From: a virus
IMG/VR virus record: IMGVR_UViG_3300046471_000128
Coordinates: 43,510 to 107,509 of that record
Strand: one strand, 5' to 3'
DNA length: 64,000 nt
Shown here: in pieces, positions 53,514-62,695 of the stretch
How the letters are laid out: each line of letters begins with the position of its first letter
Numbering within the stretch: position 1 is the first letter of the stretch
Position numbers and translations under genes: made by a program
The notes under the pieces: generated by a model
What the model saw: the letters and a program-made list of their open reading frames with translations, nothing else
What the model was told of the DNA's origin: nothing
The model's database searches: none

Positions 53514-53900
53514 CTACCTGCGCTTGAACGAGCCGAAGTTCGCGGGGCGCGACGGCGCCCGGTAGACGTAAGCGTTGGCGCGCGGAGCGGCGATCACCGC
53601 TTTGTTGACCGTGACATTCCGGGTGACCGACTGATTCACGACGGTCGTGTGCTGCACCGGCGCGTGATACCCACCGCCGCCACTCATCATGTGACCCATC
53701 AGGAGGCCCGTGAGCAGCCCGTCGTGGCTCGGGGCTGCCTGCACAACTGTTACGGGCGCGGGCGCCACCGCGAGCCCGGGAGCGGCTACCACGGCCGGTT
53801 GCGCATAGGCGATCGGGTCGTTGCGGTAGCAGCCGGTCACGATCGAGGCGAATATGGTCAGCGCAATCACGCCGAGCACGCAGAGCAAAGTCTTTTTCAT
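53514..53900 (-). CDS. Small lipoprotein
   Basis: The protein has 128 residues from ATG 53900 (AAGGAAG). MKKTLLCVLGVIALTIFASI is followed by VTGCY, a lipobox with Cys23 as the lipidation site. The mature part is Ala/Pro/Val-rich, with GLLMGHMMSGGGGYH and an Asn/Val-rich strand (VNQSVTRNVTVNKAVI). It may sit in the inner or outer membrane. It might be a superinfection-exclusion or lysis-related lipoprotein; no direct evidence. A promoter-like dyad with TATAAT lies 45 bp upstream. Confidence 0.78.
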   Translation of the reverse strand: MKKTLLCVLGVIALTIFASIVTGCYRNDPIAYAQPAVVAAPGLAVAPAPVTVVQAAPSHDGLLTGLLMGHMMSGGGGYHAPVQHTTVVNQSVTRNVTVNKAVIAAPRANAYVYRAPSRPANFGSFKRR

Positions 53901-53944
53901 CCTTCTTCCTTCAGTGAATGCCCGGTTTCCCGGGCGGTTATCGA

Positions 53945-53970
53945 CCATTATAGTAACGTGTGACTTATGG
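53945..53970 (-). promoter_or_regulatory. Best promoter-type dyad copy
   Basis: Minus strand CCATAAGTCACACGTTACTA then TAATGG. The dyad runs straight into TATAAT, and the outer CCAT/ATGG also pair. It lies 45 bp before the lipoprotein ATG and just after the nrdB stop. Confidence 0.7.
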
Positions 53971-53986
53971 TGGCGAATAAATCGGA

Positions 53987-54979
53987 TCAGTCCCAATCGC
54001 CGAGGGTGCCCGTCGCGTAGTCGCCGATCTTTGCTTCGAAGAAATTTGCCTCCTCTCCTTCCGAGAACGGCTTGAACCACGGCACCGGCGATTTCACGCC
54101 CGGATAAAGCGGCGCGAGGCCAATCTCGACCGCGTGTTCATTCGCCGTCGCCTCGAGGAAGCCCCGCACGATCGGTGGCGTGACGCCCAGCATGCCCTTG
54201 CTGACGATGTAGGCGCCCCACTGCGCCTCCAGGTCCACCGCACCGCGCAGGATGGCCCCTGCGTCCTCCCAGAACTGCGCGTCGTAAAGCTCCGGGCGCT
54301 CCTGCATCATCGTCTTGTGCATCTGCTTGAAGAGGCCCAAGTGCGTGCGCTCGTCGCGGTGGATCAACTTCACGCTGTCCGCCGAGCCCGTCATCTTCCC
54401 GTTGCGCGCGAGCGCGTAGAACACGAGGAACGCGCTGTAGAAGTAGATGCCCTCAAGCGCGACGTTGGCGACCAGCGACCGGGCGAACTGCGCGGGCGTT
54501 CGCTCACCCGCAAGAATGCGCGTTTGTTTGAGGATGTGCTCGTTCTTCGCTGCGAGCATGCCGTCCTTCTCGAAGCGCATGTAGACGGCCATCGGGTCTG
54601 AGGAAACCGTCTCGACCATTTCGCTGTAGGCATCGACGTGCAGCGCCTCTTCATACATTTGACGCTTGATGCACATCTCCACCTCGGGCGATGTGATGCA
54701 CGCCTCGATGTTGGACAGGCTGTGCAGCTGGAACCCGTCGAGGTTCGAGGCGAAGGCCAAGGCGCTGTCGTAAGCGAAGCGCTCGCCTTCCGTGAGGCGG
54801 TTGCGGTAGCACGGGCCGTCCTCGGTCAAATCAGTCTCGTGGAGATCCCACGTATTTGCTTTCATCTGCTTCCAGATTTCGCGCGCCCACTTGTGCTTTG
54901 CGGGCGAAATCGCCATCAGGTCTGATCGCGGGCCGAAGGCGAGTCGGCGGTCGTTGATGATCTGTGCGTAGTTGCTCAT
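53987..54979 (-). CDS. nrdB: Ribonucleotide reductase class I, beta subunit
   Basis: The protein has 330 residues. Iron ligands: FASNLDGFQ (Asp), MYEEALHVDAY (Glu, His and the radical Tyr at H+4), NVALEGIYFY (Glu), RDERTHLGLF (Glu, His). The C-terminus EANFFEAKIGDYATGTLGDWD is a typical R2 tail that binds R1. It provides the tyrosyl radical to NrdA. The start overlaps the upstream stop (ATGA). Supplies dNTPs for phage replication. Confidence 0.96.
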   Translation of the reverse strand: MSNYAQIINDRRLAFGPRSDLMAISPAKHKWAREIWKQMKANTWDLHETDLTEDGPCYRNRLTEGERFAYDSALAFASNLDGFQLHSLSNIEACITSPEVEMCIKRQMYEEALHVDAYSEMVETVSSDPMAVYMRFEKDGMLAAKNEHILKQTRILAGERTPAQFARSLVANVALEGIYFYSAFLVFYALARNGKMTGSADSVKLIHRDERTHLGLFKQMHKTMMQERPELYDAQFWEDAGAILRGAVDLEAQWGAYIVSKGMLGVTPPIVRGFLEATANEHAVEIGLAPLYPGVKSPVPWFKPFSEGEEANFFEAKIGDYATGTLGDWD

Positions 54980-55227
54980 TGCTGTGTCTCGGTGGAAAGG
55001 GAAAGAGCGCCGTCCATCGCCTGCAGGGCGGCTCTGGCGCGCGCCCCGTGGTCGAACCCCTGATTCGCATAGAAGGCGAGCGTTTGACCGACGAGGGAGT
55101 GTGCGAATCCAAACTGCGCAAAGTTCTGCTCGATCGTCTGCTCCATTGCTGCGGGGAGCGCGGGCACCGGTGCCGGTTCGGGTTTCTTGGCCGCGCGGCG
55201 CGCAGCGAGGCTGATGACATTGCTCAT
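54976..55227 (-). CDS. Small protein between nrdA and nrdB
   Basis: The protein has 83 residues. A basic start (SNVISLAARRAAKKPEPAPVPAL) precedes a helical part (MEQTIEQNFAQFGFAHSLVGQTLAFYANQGFDH). It is coupled to nrdB by ATGA and follows nrdA by about 38 bp. It has no CxxC, so it is not a glutaredoxin. A regulatory or structural partner of the reductase is possible. No family was recognised. Confidence 0.68.
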   Translation of the reverse strand: MSNVISLAARRAAKKPEPAPVPALPAAMEQTIEQNFAQFGFAHSLVGQTLAFYANQGFDHGARARAALQAMDGALSLSTETQQ

Positions 55228-55265
55228 AGTCGATTAGGGCCGGTTGCCCGGCCCTTCCTTGTTGG

Positions 55266-57512
55266 TTACTGGCAGGACTCGCACTCCGGGTTGGTGATGG
55301 AGCACATCGGGATCGCCTCCTCCATCACGTCAGCGACCGGTGCGGCCGCCTCCGCTACGGGCTGCTCGGCGGCCTTCGCGCTCTCGGTGCGCAGGTAGTA
55401 GGTCGTTTTCAGACCGCGCTTCCACGCTTCGATGTAAATCGCCGAGAGCACCTTGCCCGTCGTGCCGGCCTTGATCCAGATATTCGTGCTCTGGGCCTGA
55501 TCCAACCATTTCTGACGCGCGGCCGCCGCCTTCACGATCCACATCGGGTCGATCTCGAACGCCGTCTTGATCGTGTCCGCGTAGCGCAGCGACGGTGCGA
55601 TCACCAGGAACTTGCCGCCCATGTTCTTCTTCGAGTAGTGGCGCTCGAAGTTCGGCTCGATGCACGGCGACACGCCGATGATGTTGCTGATCGTCGCGGT
55701 CGGCGCAATCGCCATCGTGTTGCTGTTGCGCATGCCGAAGGTCATCACGCGGTGGCGCGTCTCGCCCCAATTGAGCGTCGCGCGCTGGTCGCGGGCCGTG
55801 TCGATCGGGAGGATGCCCTGATGCCATTTGGATCCGATGAACGTCGAATACGCCCCGCGCTCGATCGCCAGGTCCACCGACGCGTTGATCGCGGCGAACG
55901 ACAGGTGCTCGAAAATCTCGTCGTTAAAGCGCACGCACTGCTCCGACTCCCAATCGATGCCCCACTGCGCAAGCAGGTCCGACAGCCCCATCAGGCCCAG
56001 GCCGACCGGGCGGTGCCGCAGGTTGGCGGTCTTTGCGCGGTCGCTCGGGTAGAAATTGATGTCGATCACGTTGTCGAGCATGCGCATCGCCGTCTTGATC
56101 ACCCGCTTGAAGCGCGCCGGCTCCTCGAAGGGGTTCACTTCTGCGACGTTCACCGAGCCGAGGTTGCAGACGAAGGTTTCGTCGGCGGAATTGTTCAGCG
56201 CAATCTCCGTGCAGAGGTTCGTGTTGTGGATCACCCCGACGTGGCTCTGCGGGTTGCGACGATTCATTTCGTCCTTGAAGCAGATCCACGGGTTGCCCGT
56301 CTCGAACAAGGCGGTCAGCATCTTGCGCCACAGCTCGATCGCCTGAATCTCGCCCACGAATGCGCCCTGCGCTTCCAGCTCCTCGTAGCGGGCCTTGAAC
56401 GCGTCGCCGTGGAGCTCGTGGAGGTCCGGGTGGGCGTTCGGGTCGAACAGGTGCCACACACCACGCGCTTCGACGCGCTCCATGAAGAGGTCGGGAATCC
56501 AGTTGTTCGGGAAAATGTCGTGCGTGCGCTCGTGGTCGTCGCCGGTGTTCTTCTTGAGATCCAGGAAGGCGAGGATGTCCGGGTGCCAGGTTTCGAGGTT
56601 CGGCGAGAAGCTGCCCTTGCGCTTGCCGCCCTGATTCACCGCCACCGCGGTGTCGTTGTAGACCTTCAGGTAAGGGACCACGCCCGAGGACTTCCCGTTC
56701 GTGCCCTTGATGTGCGAGTTTTTCCCGCGCACCTTCGTCCAGTCGGTGCCGATGCCGCCCGCATACTTCGACAGGAGCGCGCACTCGGTGATCGCGCCAT
56801 AGATCGAGTCGTAGGGGTGCTCACCCGGTTCCGACACGATCTGGTCGCCCACCTGATTGCCGTAGCAGGACGACATCTGCTGGTGCAGCGTGGCGGAATT
56901 GAAGAGCGTCGGGGTGGAGTTGATGAACTCGTGGCGCGACAGCACGCCGTAGAACTCGATCGCGCGCTCGGTCGGGTTGTCCTCTCGCAGCGCCAGGCCC
57001 ATCGCGACACGCATGAAGAAGTGCTGCGGCATCTCCAGAATGCGGCCGTCCGGCGTCTCACGGATGAAGTAGCGGTCGGCGAGCGTTTGCAGGCCCAGAT
57101 AGTCGAACTTGTCGTCGCGGTCTGCCACGATCTCCGAATTCAGCGCGTCGATGTCGAACCGGCCATCGAGGAGCTCGGGCGTCAGGCGCCCTGCGCCGAC
57201 GGCAGCTGCGAGGTAGTCCCACAGATACGGATAGTCGATCGAGTTGACCGACTCCTTGAAAATCTGCTGCTTGAGCAGGCGCGCGGCGACGTAGGTGTAG
57301 TCGGGCGCGGCCAAGCTGATGAGCCCGCCGGCGGCGAGGATGGTCGCGCGGTGGATTTCAGCGGTGGTGATGCCGTCGAAGAACATCTGGCCGACGCTCG
57401 TTTCGAGCTCGGACTGCGAGACATTCAGGCCCTTACAGGCCCATTCGACGCACTTTTGGATCTTTTCGATGTTCAGCGGCTCGCTTGAGCCATCTCGCTT
57501 TACTACGTTCAT
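55266..57512 (-). CDS. nrdA: Ribonucleotide reductase class I, alpha subunit
   Basis: The protein has 748 residues. N-terminal ATP-cone (VVKRDGSSEPLNIEKIQKCV) at residues 3-85; active site NSATLHQQMSSCYGN, NTNLCTEIALN (Asn-x-Cys-x-Glu, the thiyl Cys), FVCNLGSVN (redox Cys partner); finger loop region NSNTMAIAPTATISNIIGVSPCIEPNF; C-terminal PECESCQ gives the CxxC that relays electrons from a thioredoxin/glutaredoxin. The phage thioredoxin at 19.3 kb could serve it. It reduces NDPs to dNDPs with NrdB. Confidence 0.97.
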   Translation of the reverse strand: MNVVKRDGSSEPLNIEKIQKCVEWACKGLNVSQSELETSVGQMFFDGITTAEIHRATILAAGGLISLAAPDYTYVAARLLKQQIFKESVNSIDYPYLWDYLAAAVGAGRLTPELLDGRFDIDALNSEIVADRDDKFDYLGLQTLADRYFIRETPDGRILEMPQHFFMRVAMGLALREDNPTERAIEFYGVLSRHEFINSTPTLFNSATLHQQMSSCYGNQVGDQIVSEPGEHPYDSIYGAITECALLSKYAGGIGTDWTKVRGKNSHIKGTNGKSSGVVPYLKVYNDTAVAVNQGGKRKGSFSPNLETWHPDILAFLDLKKNTGDDHERTHDIFPNNWIPDLFMERVEARGVWHLFDPNAHPDLHELHGDAFKARYEELEAQGAFVGEIQAIELWRKMLTALFETGNPWICFKDEMNRRNPQSHVGVIHNTNLCTEIALNNSADETFVCNLGSVNVAEVNPFEEPARFKRVIKTAMRMLDNVIDINFYPSDRAKTANLRHRPVGLGLMGLSDLLAQWGIDWESEQCVRFNDEIFEHLSFAAINASVDLAIERGAYSTFIGSKWHQGILPIDTARDQRATLNWGETRHRVMTFGMRNSNTMAIAPTATISNIIGVSPCIEPNFERHYSKKNMGGKFLVIAPSLRYADTIKTAFEIDPMWIVKAAAARQKWLDQAQSTNIWIKAGTTGKVLSAIYIEAWKRGLKTTYYLRTESAKAAEQPVAEAAAPVADVMEEAIPMCSITNPECESCQ

Positions 57513-57549
57513 GGATGCTTTCTCGGGTTCGGTTTCACAGGGGGAAAAG

Positions 57550-57576
57550 AGTATAAGTCACAGATTACTATTTTGC
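57550..57576 (-). promoter_or_regulatory. Dyad copy before nrdA
   Basis: Minus strand AATAGTAATCTGTGACTTAT then ACTC. A TATACT -10-like box lies 38 bp before nrdA ATG. A second TATACTGATAG occurs at about 57612-57622 upstream. Confidence 0.6.
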
Positions 57577-57673
57577 AGGGGCAAAATAAAAGCCGCGACT
57601 CAGCGACCCTCTATCTATCAGTATAGTGCGGCTACCAGCTTCCGAACCGTTCGTCGTTCGTCTTTGCCACATG

Positions 57674-58276
57674 TCAGGCCGCCTTCGCGAAACTCAGCAT
57701 GGCGACCGCTTGCTTGAACTGGTCGGTCAGAATGCCGGCTTCGGCGACCGCGACGGCATCGGCCAAGTGCTCGTTATCGTTCACTAGGTCGCCCACCTTC
57801 CACTCCTTGAAGCCGGTCTTTGTCTTGACACGCCCGTTCTTCTCGTGCCGCAGCCAGTTTGCGTTCGGGTATTTCGCGGCTGCCCACTCGATCATTTCTT
57901 CCTTCGCAGCCTGCCGGTGCCCGACCGCCGCCATCTTCACTTCGAGCGGGCTGACCTGAATGAGCGGCACAGGCAGGTTCGCAAGAATGCCGATGACCAT
58001 GCCAAACGCGAGTGCTGCCCGGGCGCTCTGGGCACCCATCGGGACTTCTGAGACGGCGAACAGCGCGCCGTCGCACGCTGCATGAACGCCCGTCACGACC
58101 TCGCGGGCGCGACGCAGATCGTCCGAGTTCTGTCGGACGGTCTTGCCCTTTTGGTTGTCGGTCACGATCAGTCGGAGTTCGGGCGCGGCAAACCTGCCCG
58201 TATCGATGTCATATTCCATTATCGCGATGCCCGTGTGGGTGAGGGACGGGTCGAGTCCTACCAGTTTTACTTTCAT
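57674..58276 (-). CDS. RuvC-like Holliday junction resolvase
   Basis: The protein has 200 residues. VGLDPSLTHTGIAI (Asp9), FAVSEVPMGAQSARAAL (Glu) and NEHLADAVAVAEAG (Asp) form the catalytic set of the RuvC/RNase H fold; IQVSPLEVKMAAVGHRQAAKEEMI is the typical DNA-binding loop. It resolves or debranches concatemeric DNA before packaging. It is slightly longer than bacterial RuvC, with extra sequence between the second and third catalytic parts. Confidence 0.85.
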   Translation of the reverse strand: MKVKLVGLDPSLTHTGIAIMEYDIDTGRFAAPELRLIVTDNQKGKTVRQNSDDLRRAREVVTGVHAACDGALFAVSEVPMGAQSARAALAFGMVIGILANLPVPLIQVSPLEVKMAAVGHRQAAKEEMIEWAAAKYPNANWLRHEKNGRVKTKTGFKEWKVGDLVNDNEHLADAVAVAEAGILTDQFKQAVAMLSFAKAA

Positions 58277-58290
58277 GTTCCTTCCTGTGG

Positions 58291-58794
58291 TTACCAGCTG
58301 GCGAATTCGGGGTCGGCAAGCATCGAATCGTGCTCGGCCGCCGCCGCTTGAGTCTTTTCCGTTTCGATCCCGGCCACAATCGTGTCGATGTCTGCGATAC
58401 CAAACGTCTGCATGTATTGTCTGAACCCGACCAGGCGATCCGGCGCTTCAGACAAGGGAATCTCGATGTAGGCGTAGTCGACCGGCAACCTGTTCTTGAA
58501 TACGAGGATCACACCGTCGCGCGAACCTGCATAGGCGCTTTGCAGCATCATCTCCTCGTCGCCCAGGAAGGCCTTCTTCTTGTATTGCGACTGGCGGGTC
58601 TTGATGGTCAGTTGCGCCGCGCCGCTCAGCTTGAACGCCTGAGCCGATCCGCTGCCGCCCTTCAGGAAATCGTTGATGTGCTGCGCCAGTTGCAGCGCTG
58701 CCTTGTGTTTTGCGTCATCCATAGTGTTTCGCTCCTCTTCAAATCGTGTGAACTGTGTGGCTGCTGCACGCAGCCCGTCCAAAACTCCACTCAT
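58291..58794 (-). CDS. Hypothetical protein following SbcC-like gene
   Basis: The protein has 167 residues if ATG 58794 is used (it overlaps the SbcC-like stop as ATGA) or 143 from ATG 58722, which has a stronger GAGGAG site. The core is HKAALQLAQHINDFLKGG, KLSGAAQLTIKTRQSQYKKKAFLGDEEMMLQSAYAG, VILVFKNRLPVDYAYIEIPL. No family was recognised; the position between SbcC-like and RuvC-like genes suggests DNA recombination. Confidence 0.7.
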   Translation of the reverse strand: MSGVLDGLRAAATQFTRFEEERNTMDDAKHKAALQLAQHINDFLKGGSGSAQAFKLSGAAQLTIKTRQSQYKKKAFLGDEEMMLQSAYAGSRDGVILVFKNRLPVDYAYIEIPLSEAPDRLVGFRQYMQTFGIADIDTIVAGIETEKTQAAAAEHDSMLADPEFASW

Positions 58795-60752
58795 GCGCTC
58801 AGCGCTCCCGTGACTGTGGACACCCCGCCCTCCTTCGTGACTGTGCAGATCTGGTCGACCCAATCTGCGAGACTTTCGTGGCTGATGATGAGCACCGTGC
58901 CCTTCTCACGCGCCTTCTGCTCCAGCACGGTCATGAGGCGCTCAAGGCCCGCACCGTCCAGCGCGTCGTCGATCTCGTCACCGACCCAGAGGGACATTGG
59001 CTTGGTCGCGCGGGACGCAACCAAGTCCTGCAGGGCGAGCATGGTCGCGAGCCGCACTTTGCGCTTCTCACCGCCCGACAGACCCCCGAAGGTTTTCGCC
59101 CCGGTGGCGTTCTCGACCTCGATGTTGAACTTCTCGCGGAGCTCTCCCTTCGTGGTGGTTGCAATGGTTGACCAGACGGCGCTGATGTTCCCGTCCGACA
59201 GGGCCGACAGATAGTCCGAGGTCCGGTCATTCAGGAACGGCGTCACGGTGTCGAGAATCTGCGCACGCACGCCACCGGGGCTGAACACCTTGACGACGCT
59301 CTCCGCGACCTCGACCGCCTTGATGAGCTCTTCGGCGCCCTTCTTGATCGAGGTGATCTGCTCCTCGATCTTGATGATCTGCTCGCGACCCATGTCGATC
59401 GCGGACTGGTGCGGGTTGAGCGCGGTGAGCGCCTTGTCCGCTTCAGCCTTCACGGCGTCGTGGTTCGCTTTCTGCGTCTGAATCAGCCCCTTGAGGCGCT
59501 GACACTCCTGCAATGAGCGCTGAACCTCGGCGAGCCGCGCGCTGGTGGCCGACACATCGGGAATCGTCGCGGTGAAGTCCTCGACAGCTTTGCCGGCGGC
59601 GGCCGCCTGGTTCTGCAGGTCGGTTACTTCAGCCTGAATCTGCCCCGCTTCAGCGGCCAGCTCCTTTGCGCGCTTGGTCTGGTGCGCTACGAAGTCGTTG
59701 AGCTCCTCCGGCGTGTGGGGCTTGCCGCACTCAGTGCAGGGCTTCGCCATCGCCTCGGGCGCGTTCTTGATCCCTTCGACTGCGGCGAGCATCTGCTTGC
59801 GCACCCGCTCGAAGTCATTCAGCCGGACCCGGTGTGCGGTGCCGGCCGCGCTCTCTGCCTTGATCAGCTCGTTGCGCTGCGCGTTGAACTTGCCGTGCTC
59901 CGCGAGGACGGCTACGAGCGAATCGCGCTCCTTCCCGAGCTCTGCCTCGTTGAGCGCCTTGTATGCTTCGAAGTTCGTCCGCAGCGCATCGGCGAAGCCG
60001 GTTGCCCGCGCCATCCATCCCGCCTGCTGGTTCGGGCGATCCGCCTCGAATGTGGCGTGGTTCGTCTCTGCCTGCGCCAGCGACACCTTCCAGTTGACGA
60101 TGTGCCCTTCCAGGTTCGCGATCTGCTTGGTGGACCCATCGACCGCTGCCACCGCGTCGTCGCGCTTGCGGCACGCGATGGTGTAGGCCGATTCGAGGCG
60201 CTCGATGCCTGATGCCTTCTCGATCAGCATCTTGAGCGGCTTGTCGGTCATCTTCGGCAGGTCGGGCATGTCCTCCTGACCCGCGTAGATGGCCGACTTG
60301 AACACGTCGTAGTTGCAGCCTACGATCTCGGTGATCTGGTTCTGGATCTCCTTCTCGGTGCCCTTCTCGATGCGATCGCCGACTGCTCCGTTGTGGAAAT
60401 TCTCGGCCGGGTTCCAGAGCGTGATCGTGGTCGCGTTCTTGAACTGCTTGTCCTTGCGGTGGCGGCGGATCTCATAGATCGACTCGCCGTCCTGCAGGAT
60501 CGCGGACACATAGGTGCCCTTCTTCGCCTTCTCGTTGACGATGGAGTCGCCCGACTCGCCCCGCGCGGTGGTGCCGAAGAGTGCCCAGCACAGCGCGTCG
60601 GCGATCGACGACTTGCCCGCGCCGTTCGACACGGTGGATGTGTCGTCCTTGTTGACCCCTTGAATCAGGATCAGCCCGCGGTCCTTGAGCGCCAGGTCGC
60701 CCGAGTCGCCGAGCGTCAGGAAGTTGACCGCCCTCAGTTTCAGAAAATCCAT
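58791..60752 (-). CDS. SbcC/Rad50-like recombination ATPase (T4 gp46-like)
   Basis: The protein has 653 residues. N-terminal Walker A SNGAGKSSIADAL (about residues 41-53); long coiled coils broken by CTECGKPHT, a zinc-hook CxxC; C-terminal signature LSGGEKRKVRLATML, Walker B LWVGDEIDDALD and H-loop ISHES. With the SbcD-like nuclease it forms a double-strand-end processing complex feeding recombination-dependent replication. Standard size for phage gp46. Confidence 0.95.
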   Translation of the reverse strand: MDFLKLRAVNFLTLGDSGDLALKDRGLILIQGVNKDDTSTVSNGAGKSSIADALCWALFGTTARGESGDSIVNEKAKKGTYVSAILQDGESIYEIRRHRKDKQFKNATTITLWNPAENFHNGAVGDRIEKGTEKEIQNQITEIVGCNYDVFKSAIYAGQEDMPDLPKMTDKPLKMLIEKASGIERLESAYTIACRKRDDAVAAVDGSTKQIANLEGHIVNWKVSLAQAETNHATFEADRPNQQAGWMARATGFADALRTNFEAYKALNEAELGKERDSLVAVLAEHGKFNAQRNELIKAESAAGTAHRVRLNDFERVRKQMLAAVEGIKNAPEAMAKPCTECGKPHTPEELNDFVAHQTKRAKELAAEAGQIQAEVTDLQNQAAAAGKAVEDFTATIPDVSATSARLAEVQRSLQECQRLKGLIQTQKANHDAVKAEADKALTALNPHQSAIDMGREQIIKIEEQITSIKKGAEELIKAVEVAESVVKVFSPGGVRAQILDTVTPFLNDRTSDYLSALSDGNISAVWSTIATTTKGELREKFNIEVENATGAKTFGGLSGGEKRKVRLATMLALQDLVASRATKPMSLWVGDEIDDALDGAGLERLMTVLEQKAREKGTVLIISHESLADWVDQICTVTKEGGVSTVTGALSA

Positions 60753-60935
60753 TTATTCCTCGATCCAGTAAGCCGTCACGTCGGCCGGGTTGATGTGGGT
60801 GGCGCGATAGCCTTCCTGCTTGCCGATTTTGATGCGTCGAAGGTCGCCCTCGAAGTTGTGGATGACCTCGATCGTTTCCGCAACGACGCGGAGCGGCGTC
60901 GGGTCGTGTCGAATGTAGAACGTGCCCTTAACCAT
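60753..60935 (-). CDS. Small protein between SbcC- and SbcD-like genes
   Basis: The protein has 60 residues from ATG 60935 (TGATG overlap). KGTFYIRHDPTPLRVVAETIEVIHN, then DLRRIKIGKQEGYRATHINP and AYWIEE. Beta-rich, like small phage proteins of unknown role; placed within the gp47-gp46 pair and likely co-translated. Confidence 0.68.
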   Translation of the reverse strand: MVKGTFYIRHDPTPLRVVAETIEVIHNFEGDLRRIKIGKQEGYRATHINPADVTAYWIEE

Positions 60936-62002
60936 CACGCCGCCTCCGCAAGCACCGCGATGGCGCCCTGCGCCACGAGCTCGGCATGCTCGAACCCGGC
61001 GCCCTTGATGTAGTCGGTCACTTGAACCTCAACCGATGCGCCCGCTTTTACTGTGCTCGTCGCTGCTCGGCCCGTCGATGCGGTTTTGACGACGTTCACG
61101 TTCACGCCGAGCGCGCCCTGCTTCATCAGGCCGTCGCGAATCGCGCTGACCTCAGACGGCTTGGCGTTGCTGACTTTGACGCGGACGTAATTGCCATCGC
61201 AGCGCAGCGTGACCTCGGTCGGGTCCATGCCGGCGTCGATGTCGACGAACTGCGGCGCGTGGGTGCTGTGCCACTTGACCTCGCTCTCGCTCACGACCAG
61301 GAAGCCCGCCTTGCTGCCGACGTCGCCCCATGTCTGGTGCGTCAAAGCGCCGATCGACCAGACCTTGCCGGGCGTGATTTCCTTATGGTTATGGTAGTGG
61401 CCGCTGAATACGCGCTTGAAGCCGAGCTCTGCGAGCCAGTCACCGGACAGCCCGTGGTCGGGCAAGCCCTCGATCACGCCGTCGATCGGCGCGTGGATGA
61501 TCAGATCGAACTCGCTCGGGTCGCCGTGCCCTGCGACCAGCAGGTTGTCGCGCTCCAGCGTGAGCGCCGCTTTCAAGTCCTCGACCCGCTCGATCCAGGG
61601 CACCTGCACCACCTTGTGCTCGTGGTGGATCTGCGTCTCGTGATCGACCTCAACCCACTCGCTCGCCATCGCCTCGACCGAATTGCCGACCTTGTGCGAG
61701 TGTTTGAATTCGAGATCGTGATTCCCCGGCAGCAGGCGGAACTTCACGCCGTGTGTCCGGTAGATGTGCTCGAACCGGGCGCGCGTCGGGTTCAGCACGC
61801 TCGGCTCGATCGAACCGCGAACGTGGAACAGGTCGCCCCCGTGATACACCGTGTCACCGCCCGCTTTCTTCGTCTCGACGGCGCACCGCTCGATCTCGTC
61901 GAGGATCATGGTGAGGCGCGTGTTGACCATATCCTCGCCCGTTGACGAGAAGGCTGACCACGAATGGCAATGTGTGTCTGACAAAAGCCCGTATGGCTTC
62001 AT
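60935..62002 (-). CDS. SbcD/Mre11-like nuclease (T4 gp47-like)
   Basis: The protein has 355 residues. Metallophosphoesterase motifs: LLSDTHCH (residues ~7-13), YHGGDLFHVRG, LPGNHDLEF, AGHGDP, FSGHYHNHKEI. The C-terminal ~100 residues (EVTLRCDGNYVRVKVSNAKPSEVSAIRDGL) correspond to the DNA-capping region of gp47-like proteins. Works with the SbcC-like ATPase, which follows with a 60-residue gene between them. Confidence 0.95.
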   Translation of the reverse strand: MKPYGLLSDTHCHSWSAFSSTGEDMVNTRLTMILDEIERCAVETKKAGGDTVYHGGDLFHVRGSIEPSVLNPTRARFEHIYRTHGVKFRLLPGNHDLEFKHSHKVGNSVEAMASEWVEVDHETQIHHEHKVVQVPWIERVEDLKAALTLERDNLLVAGHGDPSEFDLIIHAPIDGVIEGLPDHGLSGDWLAELGFKRVFSGHYHNHKEITPGKVWSIGALTHQTWGDVGSKAGFLVVSESEVKWHSTHAPQFVDIDAGMDPTEVTLRCDGNYVRVKVSNAKPSEVSAIRDGLMKQGALGVNVNVVKTASTGRAATSTVKAGASVEVQVTDYIKGAGFEHAELVAQGAIAVLAEAA

Positions 62003-62101
62003 GATTCCCCCGTTTGATTGCCCATATGAGCATTGTCACTGCTGATGTTTGGATACTGAACAGGGGCACTTGGCCCCTGTTTCTACTGCTGTGCGACGCG
62101 C

Positions 62102-62641
62102 TTATGCAGACGCGGCGATGTCCTTGCTCGTGAACGGGTAACCGAAGGCGGGGTCGCGCGCGGCGTTCGGGTTGACCTTCACTTCGAGCGTCGTGGCTTT
62201 GGGCGCCGGTTCGGCATGGCCGAGGTCTTCGTCGACCTGCTCCTGGTATTCGTCGAGCGACCGCGAAAGCGACCGCAGCATGGCCTCGATCTGACGCTCG
62301 GCCTGGCGAATCGAGGCGTAGGCCGAATAGACCATCGAGGCGGAGACAGCGAGCAGGAAGGCGGCAAAGAAGTGCGCATGCGAGGCGAGCGTCAAGACCA
62401 TCACCCAGCGCGAGACGTGAAATAGCAGGAACGCTGCGCGGCCCAGGCCCTTGCCGGGCACGTCGATCGACGACAACCCGCCATTGAGGAGGGTCGACAC
62501 GATGACGCTGAACGCCGAGAAGCCGATCACGAATACGAGCGCGTTCTCGATGCCGACCGCTTTCTGTTGGAAGGCGTAGAACAGCGCGAACCACAGCACA
62601 AAGTGCGTGAAGAACTTCGAGAGGAACGACAAGAATTTCAT
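62102..62641 (-). CDS. Membrane protein, possible holin
   Basis: The protein has 179 residues. Four hydrophobic segments lie in residues ~10-125 (FFTHFVLWFALFYAF; ALVFVIGFSAFSVIVSTLL; AAFLLFHVSRWVMVLTLASH; FFAAFLLAVSASMVYSAYA) followed by a charged coiled-coil cytoplasmic end. It lies next to a cell-wall hydrolase gene, so a holin or lysis-control role is possible, but it is long for a holin. It has its own dyad/TATAAT promoter (62696-62722). Confidence 0.7.
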   Translation of the reverse strand: MKFLSFLSKFFTHFVLWFALFYAFQQKAVGIENALVFVIGFSAFSVIVSTLLNGGLSSIDVPGKGLGRAAFLLFHVSRWVMVLTLASHAHFFAAFLLAVSASMVYSAYASIRQAERQIEAMLRSLSRSLDEYQEQVDEDLGHAEPAPKATTLEVKVNPNAARDPAFGYPFTSKDIAASA

Positions 62642-62695
62642 AGGGGTAACTCCGAGTGGGTTGAAGGGTGAAACGGGTTTTTATCGCTGCACGGT

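Noticed and set aside
55638-57488. Plus-strand frame of 616 codons opposite nrdA
   Set aside because: Antisense shadow of nrdA, which has complete catalytic motifs.
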